The notes: a model not told the origin generated them from the letters alone. A DNA stretch of 64,000 nt from Paenibacillus thermotolerans (GCF_028745515.1 NZ_JAQZSG010000006.1:62001-126000), one strand, 5' to 3'; counted from the first letter of the stretch, positions 54,998 to 63,187 are shown. A program made the numbers and translations.

Positions 54998-55957
54998 ATG
55001 GAAAAAAGATATCGTCCGCTTTGTTTCGCTTTGATTTGCGCAGCCGTATTGCTGGCTTCGTGCGCGCAAGGAGGGGGCCTAGGCGGTGCTCCGGAGCCTC
55101 AGCCTGAGCCCCAACCGGTGCCTTCATCGGAAGCGGCCAAACTGATCGACAAAGGGAACATCGTAATGAAGGACGGAAACCGCTGGTTGATTACGGCCTA
55201 CGTTGAAAAGGACGGCGGTTCGTTTATCGATGCCTATTCGCTGACCGTCGATGAGCATACAGAGCTGATTACGAGCGAAGGAGAAACAATATCGGCTGAA
55301 GACGCAGGCGTAGGTGCTCAAGTGGAAGCGTGGGCTTCCGGGCCGATTGCGGAATCGTACCCGATGCAGGGGAGAGCGGCGAAAATCGTGCTTCAGCAGG
55401 AGGACGAGATTCCCGCCGAAGGCTTCGTCGGACGCACCGCCGCCGTGCAGGCCGCCCTGCAATCGCAAACCGGGGCAACGGCCGCAAGGGCCGTTAAAGA
55501 CGCGGCTGCGGATACGGAAAACGCCGTATGGTCGGTCGTACTCGCGTCGTACGAGGCCGTCGAACAACCGGTCGACGTGCGCATCGACGGCCGTTCCGGG
55601 CAAGTGATTGCGGCCGAGAACGATGCGTTCCGCTTATTTTCGCCGCAGCCGGAAACGGAAGCGGGGCCCGGCTTCACGGTAGAAGGAGCGGCCCGCGTAT
55701 TTGAAGCCGCCTTCAGCTGGCAGCTGGAGGACGGCCACGATATACTTGCGGAAGGCCATGAGACGGCCGACGGAGGAGCGCCTGCGTGGGGGCGATTCCG
55801 ATTCGAGGTTAACTATGAGAAGGCGTCTCAGCCTAACTTGTCGCTTATCTTGTTCGTTTACAGCGCCAAAGACGGCAGCGTCGAGAAGCAGCTAATGATT
55901 CCGTTGAAAGCGCCCGATGATGTTGTGGACTACGGCATGAACGTCAGCTCCGAATAA
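54998..55957 (+). CDS. Hypothetical lipoprotein
   Basis: This 319-residue protein begins with a lipoprotein signal peptide ending in the lipobox LLASC (Cys near residue 22), followed by a Gly/Pro/Glu linker (GGAPEPQPEPQPVP). Residues about 45-135 form a small beta-rich region resembling extracellular DUF3221-like modules. The C-terminal half (about 140-315) has two repeated PepSY-like stretches (AVWSVVLASYEAVEQPVDVRIDGRSGQVIAAEND). The ATG at 54998 has AAAGGAG 9 bases upstream; an earlier ATG overlaps that site. It is probably membrane-anchored outside the cell. Function unknown. Confidence 0.7.
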   Translation: MEKRYRPLCFALICAAVLLASCAQGGGLGGAPEPQPEPQPVPSSEAAKLIDKGNIVMKDGNRWLITAYVEKDGGSFIDAYSLTVDEHTELITSEGETISAEDAGVGAQVEAWASGPIAESYPMQGRAAKIVLQQEDEIPAEGFVGRTAAVQAALQSQTGATAARAVKDAAADTENAVWSVVLASYEAVEQPVDVRIDGRSGQVIAAENDAFRLFSPQPETEAGPGFTVEGAARVFEAAFSWQLEDGHDILAEGHETADGGAPAWGRFRFEVNYEKASQPNLSLILFVYSAKDGSVEKQLMIPLKAPDDVVDYGMNVSSE

Positions 55958-56015
55958 ACGGGAAGCTTGCTGCAGCAAACTCTGATCAAATCAAATCGGT
56001 TTAAGGTACAGGCAC

Positions 56016-56040
56016 GAATAGGCAGGCGCCCACATACAAT
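56016..56040 (+). promoter_or_regulatory. Putative sigma-E promoter of sigK
   Basis: CATACAAT (56033-56040) matches the sigma-E -10 consensus. GAATA at 56016-56020 is a possible -35, at a rather short 12-base spacing. B. subtilis sigK is transcribed by sigma-E with SpoIIID. Confidence 0.45.
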
Positions 56041-56439
56041 GTAGGGATGCTCCGGCCCCAGCCGTTCGAACGGCGGGCGGGGTAACACTTCAGGGGGTGT
56101 TCGTTCGTGCCTGGTTTATTTGCAACGATTGCGCTGTTCATTAAGCAGCTGATGTTGTTAGTCTCCTATGTGAAAAACAACGCCTTCCCGCAGCCTCTCA
56201 CGGAAGAAGAGGAAATGAAGCATTTGAAACGAATGGCGGAAGGAAATCAGCAATCCCGGAACATCTTAATCGAGCACAATTTGCGGTTGGTGGCACATAT
56301 TGTCAAAAAATTCGACAATACCGGCGAAGATCTCGAGGATTTGATTTCCATCGGCACCATCGGTTTGATTAAAGCGATCGAGAGCTTTCAGCCGGATAAG
56401 GGCACCAAGCTCGCCACGTTCTCCGCCCGCTGCATTGAA

Positions 56440-56444
56440 AATGA
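56440..56444 (+). mobile_element. Left attachment core of the sigK intervening element
   Basis: AATGA lies in the codons for Glu-Asn-Glu (GAA AAT GAG), the same five bases that form the skin recombination core in B. subtilis. SigK homology ends directly after. The right copy is outside the window. Confidence 0.7.
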
Positions 56445-56519
56445 GATATCAAGGTCAGATGTGGGCGTAAAAAAATGGAAAAAGCGATTCAATAAAAACT
56501 ACATAGCCTCGCGTCACAG

Positions 56520-56580
56520 ACGCCCCCTACCTTGCGACATAACGAAACGCAACCAACATGGACAAGGTTTAAGGGGGCGT
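56520..56580 (+). terminator. Long inverted repeat just inside the element
   Basis: ACGCCCCCTACCTTG (56520-56534) pairs with CAAGGTTTAAGGGGGCGT (56563-56580), allowing a two-base bulge, followed by TTTT. It sits between the truncated sigK end and the recombinase operon. It could stop sigK transcription or hide the ribosome binding site of the next gene. Confidence 0.6.
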
Positions 56581-56585
56581 TTTGT

Positions 56586-56777
56586 ATGAGCAAGGGGGCA
56601 AAAGGTAACAAGGGGCAAATAGATGCGGCAAAACTCTACGCTGTCATTATTGAATCCGACGCTACCGACAAAGCCCTAATCGACTGCTATAACGATATCA
56701 AAAAATACATCAGAAAGGAGCAACGTTCAAAACATGATAGCAGTTTACGCAAGGGTATCGACGGAAGAACAAGCTAA
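56586..56777 (+). CDS. Small hypothetical protein preceding the recombinase
   Basis: This 63-residue, charged frame starts at ATG 56586 with AGGGGG about 9 bases upstream, the site itself lying in the 3' arm of the inverted repeat. The central segment [30 protein letters not shown] is predicted helical. Its 3' end overlaps the recombinase start by 44 bases in another frame. That overlap suggests a coupled regulator of recombinase translation, but no family is recognised. Confidence 0.5.
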   Translation: MSKGAKGNKGQIDAAKLYAVIIESDATDKALIDCYNDIKKYIRKEQRSKHDSSLRKGIDGRTS

Positions 56778-58263
56778 GACGGGCTATTCCCTCCAAGACC
56801 AAGTCAGGCAATGTCGCGAGAAGGCAGGAAATCCACCAGACGTCATTGAATACGTTGACGATGGATACTCTGGCGAGTTCCTTGAGCGTCCGGCCTTAAC
56901 GAAACTACGTCGAGACGTAAAAGAAGGTCTTATCTCAAAGGTATACGTCTATGACCCTGACCGTCTTTCGCGTAACCTAATGAACGCACTTATCGTTACT
57001 AATGAGTTTGAAAGACGGGCGGAACTCACCTTCGTAAGTGGCGATTATGACAAAACGCCGATGGGGAAATTTTTCTTTAACATGAAGGCTTCATTTGCGG
57101 AATACGAAAAGGGGTTAATTAACGAACGTATGTCACGCGGTAGACGAGAAAAGGCGCGTCAAGGTCGCGTCGTGCGTGATTACCAAGTTTATGGGTACAC
57201 TTACGACAAAGAAAACGAACGGTTCGAGGTCAATGAACAGGAAGCAAACGTCGTAAAGTTGATTTTCGAGTTGTTTACGAACCCTCAAGGCAGGGTTAAG
57301 GGGATTAACGGAATAGCGTTATTGTTAACCGAAAACGGCGTGCCTACAAAGCGTGACGTAGGCGTATGGCATCGTCAAGTGGTTAGACAAATACTGATGA
57401 ACAGAGCTTATATTGGCGAGTTCTATCAGAATCGTTGGAATACCGAAGGGATGTTAGGGAATAGGTTCAAGAGCAAAGAAGACCGTATTGCGATGACTTT
57501 ACGCCCAGTTGAAGATTGGATACTCGTTCCCTGCCCTTCAATTATTGGCGCTGACGTTTTCGAGTATGCTCAAAAGCTAATCGAGGAATCCAGACGCCGC
57601 TCTTCCGGTGCGCCAAAAAACGAATATTTTTTAAGCGGTCTCGTTCGTTGTGGCGATTGCGGAAATACAATGACCGGCAGGAAGTCAAAGAACTGGGGAA
57701 AATACATTTTTGAATATACGGATATTAAGAATACAGCAGGTGCTAAGAACCGCGGTTGTGGGAACAAGATAAAATGCGAGGACTTAGACTCGTTCGTGTG
57801 GGATACCTTTGTAAACGTCATGACGAATAAAGGCGCAGTACTTGCGGAAGCTGCCGCGGCGAGCGAAGATACACTTGGAACAGACGTTGTGAGATACGAG
57901 GAGCTTGAACAGCAAAGGATTACCAGCGAGCTTGAACGAATTAAGACTGGCCGCAAGAAATTGCTTAGCTTCATGATGAATAATTCCGATGTAGTTGACG
58001 AAGAAGAAATTCGTAATCAACTAAAGGAATTGAAAGAAAAAGAGGAACGCCTCCGGGAAGATTTAGAACAAATCGTTCAGCAATTGAAGCATTTTGAAGA
58101 TGAAAAATTCAGCGAGGAAGTTCTATTGGAAACGGTAGAACAATTTCTTCAAAAGAGCGCACCTGAATCGTTAAGCCTTTCAGAAAAAAGGGATTTTGTT
58201 CGGCGGGTTTTCCGTGAAGTTAGGGTTTACGGAGATGGAAAGGTAGAATTTGTTCGTATCTAA
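56734..58263 (+). CDS. spoIVCA: Large serine recombinase, SpoIVCA-like
   Basis: This 509-residue site-specific recombinase has the N-terminal resolvase catalytic domain ([22 protein letters not shown], catalytic Ser near residue 9; YDPDRLSRN near 73), a recombinase domain (about 160-270), a zinc ribbon (LVRCGDCGNTMTGR plus downstream GCGNKIKC) and a long C-terminal coiled coil (about 385-450). B. subtilis SpoIVCA, about 500 residues, excises skin from sigK in the mother cell. The position next to the sigK break supports the same role. AAAGGAG lies about 14 bases before the ATG. Confidence 0.92.
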   Translation: MIAVYARVSTEEQAKTGYSLQDQVRQCREKAGNPPDVIEYVDDGYSGEFLERPALTKLRRDVKEGLISKVYVYDPDRLSRNLMNALIVTNEFERRAELTFVSGDYDKTPMGKFFFNMKASFAEYEKGLINERMSRGRREKARQGRVVRDYQVYGYTYDKENERFEVNEQEANVVKLIFELFTNPQGRVKGINGIALLLTENGVPTKRDVGVWHRQVVRQILMNRAYIGEFYQNRWNTEGMLGNRFKSKEDRIAMTLRPVEDWILVPCPSIIGADVFEYAQKLIEESRRRSSGAPKNEYFLSGLVRCGDCGNTMTGRKSKNWGKYIFEYTDIKNTAGAKNRGCGNKIKCEDLDSFVWDTFVNVMTNKGAVLAEAAAASEDTLGTDVVRYEELEQQRITSELERIKTGRKKLLSFMMNNSDVVDEEEIRNQLKELKEKEERLREDLEQIVQQLKHFEDEKFSEEVLLETVEQFLQKSAPESLSLSEKRDFVRRVFREVRVYGDGKVEFVRI

Positions 58264-58298
58264 GGCTGCTCGATTACGGGCAGCCAATTTTTTATTTT
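58264..58298 (+). terminator. Intrinsic terminator after the recombinase gene
   Basis: GGCTGC (58264-58269) pairs with GCAGCC (58280-58285), followed by AATTTTTTATTTT. Confidence 0.85.
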
Positions 58299-58377
58299 CC
58301 GTATGAAAAGAAGGGAACAGGTATTCTATTGTCGAAATAAGTAGTATGAAGAAACTAGCGTAAAGGAATGACAATGT

Positions 58378-58533
58378 ATGTACCTATGTTCTTGCGGAGG
58401 CGTCATGCTCGTCAAGGAAGTCGAAGCTTATCCAGAGGGATTAACTTCAACAGAAAAAATGGATTATGAACGCAAGTGTACGGTAGAGTGCCCGGACTGT
58501 AAGAAACAGTTGTACGACCAAAAATATGATTGA
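58378..58533 (+). CDS. Small zinc-ribbon protein in the element
   Basis: This 51-residue frame starts MYLCSCGGVML and ends with CTVECPDCKKQLYDQKYD. The CxC and CPxC pairs would form one zinc ribbon. AAAGGA lies 10 bases before the ATG. It stands alone between the recombinase terminator and the methyltransferase. Function unknown; similar short zinc-ribbon proteins are common in phage and integrative elements. Confidence 0.65.
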   Translation: MYLCSCGGVMLVKEVEAYPEGLTSTEKMDYERKCTVECPDCKKQLYDQKYD

Positions 58534-58684
58534 AATGAATACGGCAAATAGTTTCGATGAAGTCGGGGCGGAACACCGTTGGCGCCGATAAAAATTAGTC
58601 TGCGACTTTCATAGAAAGTAGATTTAATATAAAATATGAGAGTTATATAGGTGTTACGCGCCAAGAAGGAGGAGAATTATTTTT

Positions 58685-59968
58685 ATGGCAAGACCAACTG
58701 CTATTGACCTTTTTGCTGGTGCGGGTGGAATGTCTTTAGGATTTGAGCAAGCGGGGTTTGACGTTCGCGCGGCAGTCGAAATTGACCCAATCCATGCCGC
58801 TGTTCATATGTATAACTTCCCTGATACAGCAGTATTGTGTGAGGATATCGTTAATTTATCAGGGGAGAGACTTTTACAGGCAGCAGGTTTGGAAGTCGGA
58901 CAATTGGATGTATTATTTGGCGGCCCGCCATGCCAAGGGTTTTCTTTGATTGGGAAGCGACTAATTGACGACCCAAGAAATGCACTAGTCGGTCACTTCG
59001 CTCGTCTCGTTGTGGAAACAAGACCGCGTTATTTCGTTATGGAAAACGTCTCGGGTCTCACGATTGGCGATGCAAAGTCCACGCTAATCCAGTTTATTAA
59101 AGAGTTCGAAACTACTGATTATAAAGTAGTTATGCCCTATAAAGTGCTGAACGCAGCCAACTATGGTGTACCGCAGGACAGAAAAAGATTGTTTATACTC
59201 GGTTATCGAAATGACGTTGAGCAACCGAGCTATCCTGAGATAATGACAACCATCCGCGGTAAAAAGGGCGTTGAGGGTATGAATGCTCCCGAGAAGCCTT
59301 GGTGTCCGTCTATTAGCGAAGCAATTCAGGACTTGCCCAATATTGATAATTACAAGGAATTAGTAAATTCCGATACGATTCCTTTCGTTTACCGTCCTGA
59401 GAGTAGCTATGCTTCCTGTCTTAATGGAAAGCAGGTTGATTCAGAGGATTATTCATATCCTCGGATTTGGAATAATAAGTTGCTGACAAGCTCTTTGAGG
59501 ACGGAACACACCGATGTTTCTAAAGAACGGTTTTCCAATACTAACGGCGGCGAAGTGGAGCCAATAAGTCGTTTCTTCAAATTGCACGTAGACGGTATTT
59601 GTAATACTTTACGTGCGGGAACCGACAGTAAGCGCGGCGCATATACCAGTCCAAGGCCTATCCATCCGTTGCATAATCGCTGTATCAGCGTGCGAGAAGC
59701 AGCACGAATCCATTCCTTCCCTGATTGGTTCAGACTTCACGTAACGAAGTGGCATGGATTTAGAGAAGTTGGTAATTCCGTGCCGCCGCTATTAGGGCGT
59801 GCAATAGCGAAGCAGCTCGTCAAAGCAATGGGATTGACTATTGTAAAGCCCGATATCGCTATAGAATTGGGCGATGAAAACCTGCTTAAAATGGACATGA
59901 CAAACGCATCGCAATATTTTAACGTACCAAGAGATGTTATCGGAACAAGACAACGTAAGACCGTATAA
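58685..59968 (+). CDS. DNA cytosine-5 methyltransferase
   Basis: This 427-residue m5C methyltransferase (Dcm/M.HaeIII type) has motif I DLFAGAGGMSLGFEQAGF, motif IV GGPPCQGFS (catalytic Cys near residue 80), motif VI ENVSGL near 120, motif VIII QDRKRLF near 162 and motif X VGNSVPP near 362, with a target-recognition region between about 180 and 320. It is the modification half of the adjacent restriction system. AAGGAGGAG precedes the ATG. Sequence specificity cannot be read from the protein. Confidence 0.95.
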   Translation: MARPTAIDLFAGAGGMSLGFEQAGFDVRAAVEIDPIHAAVHMYNFPDTAVLCEDIVNLSGERLLQAAGLEVGQLDVLFGGPPCQGFSLIGKRLIDDPRNALVGHFARLVVETRPRYFVMENVSGLTIGDAKSTLIQFIKEFETTDYKVVMPYKVLNAANYGVPQDRKRLFILGYRNDVEQPSYPEIMTTIRGKKGVEGMNAPEKPWCPSISEAIQDLPNIDNYKELVNSDTIPFVYRPESSYASCLNGKQVDSEDYSYPRIWNNKLLTSSLRTEHTDVSKERFSNTNGGEVEPISRFFKLHVDGICNTLRAGTDSKRGAYTSPRPIHPLHNRCISVREAARIHSFPDWFRLHVTKWHGFREVGNSVPPLLGRAIAKQLVKAMGLTIVKPDIAIELGDENLLKMDMTNASQYFNVPRDVIGTRQRKTV

Positions 59969-60001
59969 TCTAAATATTTAGGCAAGGGGAGGTGATTTTT
60001 C

Positions 60002-60829
60002 TTGGGGGAAGAAAAGTCTAGTTATTCATCGGACATAGAAGAAAATCGTTATGTGCAAATAGTGAGGGAGATATTTACCAACAAGTATGTTGTTGGGGAT
60101 AGCTCGGTTGAATTTACTAGAGATGATTTAATTTCAACGTGTCAATCATTAGGTGTGGCTGTTCCTAAAAATCCTGGCGATATCTTATACAGTTTTCGCT
60201 ACCGGAATGTACTGCCGAAAGAAATCGTATCGTCAGCTCCTCCCGGAAAAACGTGGATTATTATAGGCGAAGGACGAGCTAAATATGCCTTCAAACTGAG
60301 CAGTACACCATATATTGAACCAAACCATGCTTTGCAGAAAATTAAAATTCCCGATAATACGCCTGAAGTTATTGAGCGTTACAGTATAACTGACGAGCAG
60401 GGTGTTCTAAGTAAAGTACGATATAACCGGCTCATTGATATTTTTCTCGGAATTACAACTTTCTCTTTACAGAACCATTTGCGCACAACAGTTAAGGGAA
60501 TTGGACAAATAGAAATTGACGAGTTATACGTCGGAATTAACAAGAAGGGTCAGCATTTTGTTATCCCCGTTCAAGCAAAAGGCCCGAAAGATAAAATTGG
60601 CGTTGTTCAACTCAAACAAGACATTACTTATTGTTCGCTAGAGAAGAAATTCACCAATCTCATTTGCGCACCAATAGCTGTCCAGTATTTGGACGATAAT
60701 GTTATTTGCATGTTCCATTTGGATTGCGAAGACTATAATGCCCAGATTGTTGACGAAAAACATTATCAACTCGTTCCCTCGAATCAAATATCTGACGAAT
60801 ATGTAAAGAAACTTAGGGACTTGCTTTAA
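60002..60829 (+). CDS. Predicted type II restriction endonuclease, PD-(D/E)XK-like
   Basis: This 275-residue protein lies between the methyltransferase and vsr. Its middle shows IGQIEIDELYVGINKKGQHFVIPVQAKG (about residues 165-200), a good candidate D-(X)n-(E/Q)xK nuclease core with Asp in IEIDE and Lys in QAK. An N-terminal region with FTRDDLISTCQSLG is probably DNA-binding. Start is TTG 60002 with GGGGAGGTG 6 bases upstream. The assignment rests on position and this motif; no specific enzyme is recognised. Confidence 0.75.
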   Translation: MGEEKSSYSSDIEENRYVQIVREIFTNKYVVGDSSVEFTRDDLISTCQSLGVAVPKNPGDILYSFRYRNVLPKEIVSSAPPGKTWIIIGEGRAKYAFKLSSTPYIEPNHALQKIKIPDNTPEVIERYSITDEQGVLSKVRYNRLIDIFLGITTFSLQNHLRTTVKGIGQIEIDELYVGINKKGQHFVIPVQAKGPKDKIGVVQLKQDITYCSLEKKFTNLICAPIAVQYLDDNVICMFHLDCEDYNAQIVDEKHYQLVPSNQISDEYVKKLRDLL

Positions 60830-60920
60830 GTCGCTCTTTACATAAATTTCAGCTTACTTTATACCGTGATATCAGTTACCATTTTAGACGATAGAAATAA
60901 CTTTTCGTGTAGGTGGTAAG

Positions 60921-61343
60921 ATGGCAGATAGGGTTTCTAGGGAAGTTCGAAGCAAAATAATGGCAGCAGTTCGCTCAAAACGAACAACTCTGGAGGAACG
61001 CATCTCAAAAGGGTTGTGGCACCGAGGTCTGCGTTTTCGGAAAAACGTCAAGGACTTAATTGGAAAGCCTGACATAGCAATAAAGAAGTATAACGTTGTT
61101 GTTTTTGTAGATTCCTGCTATTGGCATGGTTGCGAACAACATTGCAAGATGTCTAAGAGCAATGAGCAATATTGGATAAATAAGATTGAAAGAAACAAAC
61201 AACGCGATGAGGAAGTTACCGCGTATTACAGAAAAAATGGCTGGCATGTATTACGTGTATGGGAACACGAAATGAAAGTGGATTTTAACGGTGTTGTTGA
61301 TGATATTGCACATTTTATTGAGAATGCTAAACGAGAAGCTTAA
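60921..61343 (+). CDS. vsr: Very short patch repair endonuclease Vsr
   Basis: Vsr nicks at T:G mismatches made by deamination of 5-methylcytosine, protecting the host from mutations caused by the m5C methyltransferase. The 140-residue protein has the full family layout: RSKIMAAVRSKRTTLEE near residue 10, GKPDIAIKKYNVVVFVDSCYWHGC near 50, NKIERNKQRDEEV near 90 and WHVLRVWEHE near 108. It sits directly behind the methyltransferase and predicted restriction genes. Confidence 0.95.
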   Translation: MADRVSREVRSKIMAAVRSKRTTLEERISKGLWHRGLRFRKNVKDLIGKPDIAIKKYNVVVFVDSCYWHGCEQHCKMSKSNEQYWINKIERNKQRDEEVTAYYRKNGWHVLRVWEHEMKVDFNGVVDDIAHFIENAKREA

Positions 61344-61345
61344 CG

Positions 61346-61379
61346 AACGCCCTTTCTTTACGGTTAGGGCGTTTTTATT
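61346..61379 (+). terminator. Terminator after vsr
   Basis: AACGCCCT (61346-61353) pairs with AGGGCGTT (61366-61373), followed by a T-rich tail. It closes the methyltransferase-restriction-vsr unit. Confidence 0.9.
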
Positions 61380-61482
61380 TTATGTTTTTGTCACAACAGG
61401 CAATCACAACACACCAATTACTACCGCGATACTCCAATTAGTAATATAATCTTGTTAAGACGCTTCAGGGAGGAATTAAGCG

Positions 61483-61635
61483 ATGCTACACGAAAAGATG
61501 ACGAAAAAGGAACAGATATTACGCTTATATAGTTTGGGCATGAAACAGGTGGAAATAGCTCGCGAGTTGAAGACATATACGAATTACGTCTGGAAGGTCG
61601 TTAACGAGAACAAGCTGAAATCCGGCGCTAAATAG
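61483..61635 (+). CDS. 50-residue helix-turn-helix micro-protein
   Basis: This frame encodes MTKKEQILRLYSLGMKQVEIARELKTYTNYVWKVVNENKLK within 50 residues, a compact helix-turn-helix of the type that follows LYxxGxxxxEIA patterns. GGAGG lies 8-10 bases before the ATG. It could be a small transcription regulator of the element. It precedes the 99-residue gene by 28 bases. Confidence 0.7.
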   Translation: MLHEKMTKKEQILRLYSLGMKQVEIARELKTYTNYVWKVVNENKLKSGAK

Positions 61636-61663
61636 GCGCCCCGTTACGAAAGGAGCTATTTAT

Positions 61664-61963
61664 ATGGCGATTGTTAGTTTTGAGAAGGAAGACGAGAAGC
61701 AGCAATATTTGAATTGGAGAAAAGATAATCCCGACGGATTCGTATTGAACATCAACACGTGGAATCCGCAATCCACATCGACTAAGAACGTTATTCATTC
61801 GGCACGTTATTGTTCATCGTTGGACGAGTCGCGAAGCGAAAATCGTGACCGTCTTGTAACGCCGGAACATCATAAATTGTGTTCGACCGATATTAAAGAG
61901 CTGGAAGACGAAATGGTCGATAAGGGATTGCCATATAAGCGTTGTGGACTGTGTTTGAAGTAG
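61664..61963 (+). CDS. Hypothetical protein with C-terminal cysteine pair
   Basis: This 99-residue soluble protein begins AIVSFEKEDEKQQYLNWRKDNPDGFVLNIN, continues with VIHSARYCSSL near residue 45, and ends GLPYKRCGLCLK. The terminal CxxC plus upstream Cys residues could bind zinc. An AAGGAG site precedes the ATG. Similar short proteins with an NPDGFVLN-type segment occur in mobile elements, but I cannot name a function. Confidence 0.65.
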   Translation: MAIVSFEKEDEKQQYLNWRKDNPDGFVLNINTWNPQSTSTKNVIHSARYCSSLDESRSENRDRLVTPEHHKLCSTDIKELEDEMVDKGLPYKRCGLCLK

Positions 61964-61968
61964 CCCAT

Positions 61969-61999
61969 GCCCCGTACAGATGTGCGGGGACGTTTGTTT
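61969..61999 (+). terminator. Hairpin after the 99-residue gene
   Basis: CCCCG and CGGGG arms with an ACA/TGT inner stem, followed by a T-containing tail. It lies between convergent genes. Confidence 0.5.
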
Positions 62000-62303
62000 A
62001 TGTAGCCTTTCTGAATCTGCGCTCAAATTGTTTTAGCGTCGGGAACTCCTTGCCGTTAACAAAGGTATAGTAACGTCTGACAGAATTTTGATAGACGCCA
62101 TGATATAATTCGTCGTTCAGCTTTTCCTTGACGGAGAGTAGTAAGCGATAGGTCTTTTCGTCGTCCTTTACAATGTCGTCTAAGTCAACGCTCAGCTCAC
62201 GTTCAACGATTAGCGCCTTTCCGACTTTGGAGCTTACGGACTTCTTCTTACTGGTTATTGCGTTGTCTTGTTCCAAGTATAGTCTAAACTCAACTTCTCT
62301 CAT
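61998..62303 (-). CDS. Hypothetical protein of the element
   Basis: This 101-residue basic protein begins MREVEFRLYLEQDNAITSKKKSVSSKVGKALIVERELSVDLDDIV and ends with a YYTFVNGKEFPTLKQFERRFRK segment. AAAGGGTG lies 6 bases before the ATG, supporting the start. The charge pattern suggests a nucleic-acid binding protein, but no family is recognised. It is convergent with the 99-residue gene. Confidence 0.6.
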   Translation of the reverse strand: MREVEFRLYLEQDNAITSKKKSVSSKVGKALIVERELSVDLDDIVKDDEKTYRLLLSVKEKLNDELYHGVYQNSVRRYYTFVNGKEFPTLKQFERRFRKAT

Positions 62304-62608
62304 AAAAACACCCTTTTCGTTGATTTTTCTTTAATATAGCATATAAACACGCAGCCGTGATTTCGTTTTTTACGGCTAAACATGGTGTTTAACCGCCAAT
62401 GATTAAGAGCGATTACGAGTTATTGTTATGTTAATTGAGCGGTGTTGGATTTACGTTCCCGACCGCGAGACGGTCAAAATACGTCCCACTTCGTCAAAAA
62501 CGCCAAGACCGCGCAAACCCTTGCCATGCTTAACTTTCCGCGACATTCTAACGTTGTTTCACCACATGAACCCGGACGTTACGAAATAGAAAAGCCGCCA
62601 ACACCGTA
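62304..62608. other. Intergenic stretch without recognised features
   Basis: No frame with a ribosome binding site, no strong hairpin and no clear promoter were found between the minus-strand hypothetical gene and the resolvase gene. Confidence 0.5.
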
Positions 62609-63187
62609 TTAGGCTTGGCGACTTTTAGCTTTAGAGCGTATCAACGTCGATTTACTTATTCCCGTCATTGCTTCTACTTGCGTATAGGAATGGCGTTCCA
62701 GAAGCGATAAGGCATGTTCGATTTGTTTACGGGTAAACTTCTTCGGACGGCCTTCGCGGAAGTCAGGCGATAACTTGGCGATTGCTTTTCCTTCCTGTGT
62801 CCGTTCAATAATCATATCCCGTTCAAACTGAGCGAACGCCATAAATATGTTGAATATGAGGTTGCCTGTTGCCGTATTTTCGATTATGCCGATATTTAGA
62901 ACATGGACACGAATGCCCTTATCGAACAGGTCTTCAATAATACTTGTTGCGTCGCTCGCTGAACGTGCGAAGCGGTCTAGCTTCGTTACTACAAGACTAT
63001 CCCCTGTCTTCAATGTTTGGAGCAGTTTATTCAGTTCGGGACGCTGGAAATCCTTCTGACGTTGGCCTGTAAACTTTTCTTGGAATATCACCTCGCAGCC
63101 TTCCGCTCTTAACGCCTTAATCTGTGCGGTTAAATCCTGCCCCTTCGTCGATACCCTTGCGTATCCGTATTTCATTGTTTTATTCAT
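62609..63187 (-). CDS. Small serine recombinase (resolvase/invertase family)
   Basis: This 192-residue resolvase has the catalytic domain with [16 protein letters not shown] (Ser near residue 13), [12 protein letters not shown] (near residue 68), and [15 protein letters not shown] before the long E helix. A C-terminal helix-turn-helix follows ([35 protein letters not shown]). Such proteins resolve Tn3-type cointegrates or invert DNA. No transposase or partner element lies within view. AAAGGGG precedes the ATG at 63187. Confidence 0.92.
   Translation of the reverse strand: MNKTMKYGYARVSTKGQDLTAQIKALRAEGCEVIFQEKFTGQRQKDFQRPELNKLLQTLKTGDSLVVTKLDRFARSASDATSIIEDLFDKGIRVHVLNIGIIENTATGNLIFNIFMAFAQFERDMIIERTQEGKAIAKLSPDFREGRPKKFTRKQIEHALSLLERHSYTQVEAMTGISKSTLIRSKAKSRQA

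Larger units (their letters stand above)
56107..56589 (+). pseudogene. sigK: sigK 5' half, interrupted by a skin-like element
   Basis: Sigma-K is the late mother-cell sigma factor. Residues 1-113 match SigK: a hydrophobic pro-sequence start, [54 protein letters not shown] (region 2) and ARCIENEI. Homology then stops and 47 unrelated residues follow to the stop at 56587. In B. subtilis the skin element splits sigK at the same ENEI codons. Regions 3 and 4 are absent from the window. This is not decay: excision by the adjacent recombinase is expected to restore the gene during sporulation. Start is GTG 56107 with AGGGGGTG upstream. Confidence 0.93.
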
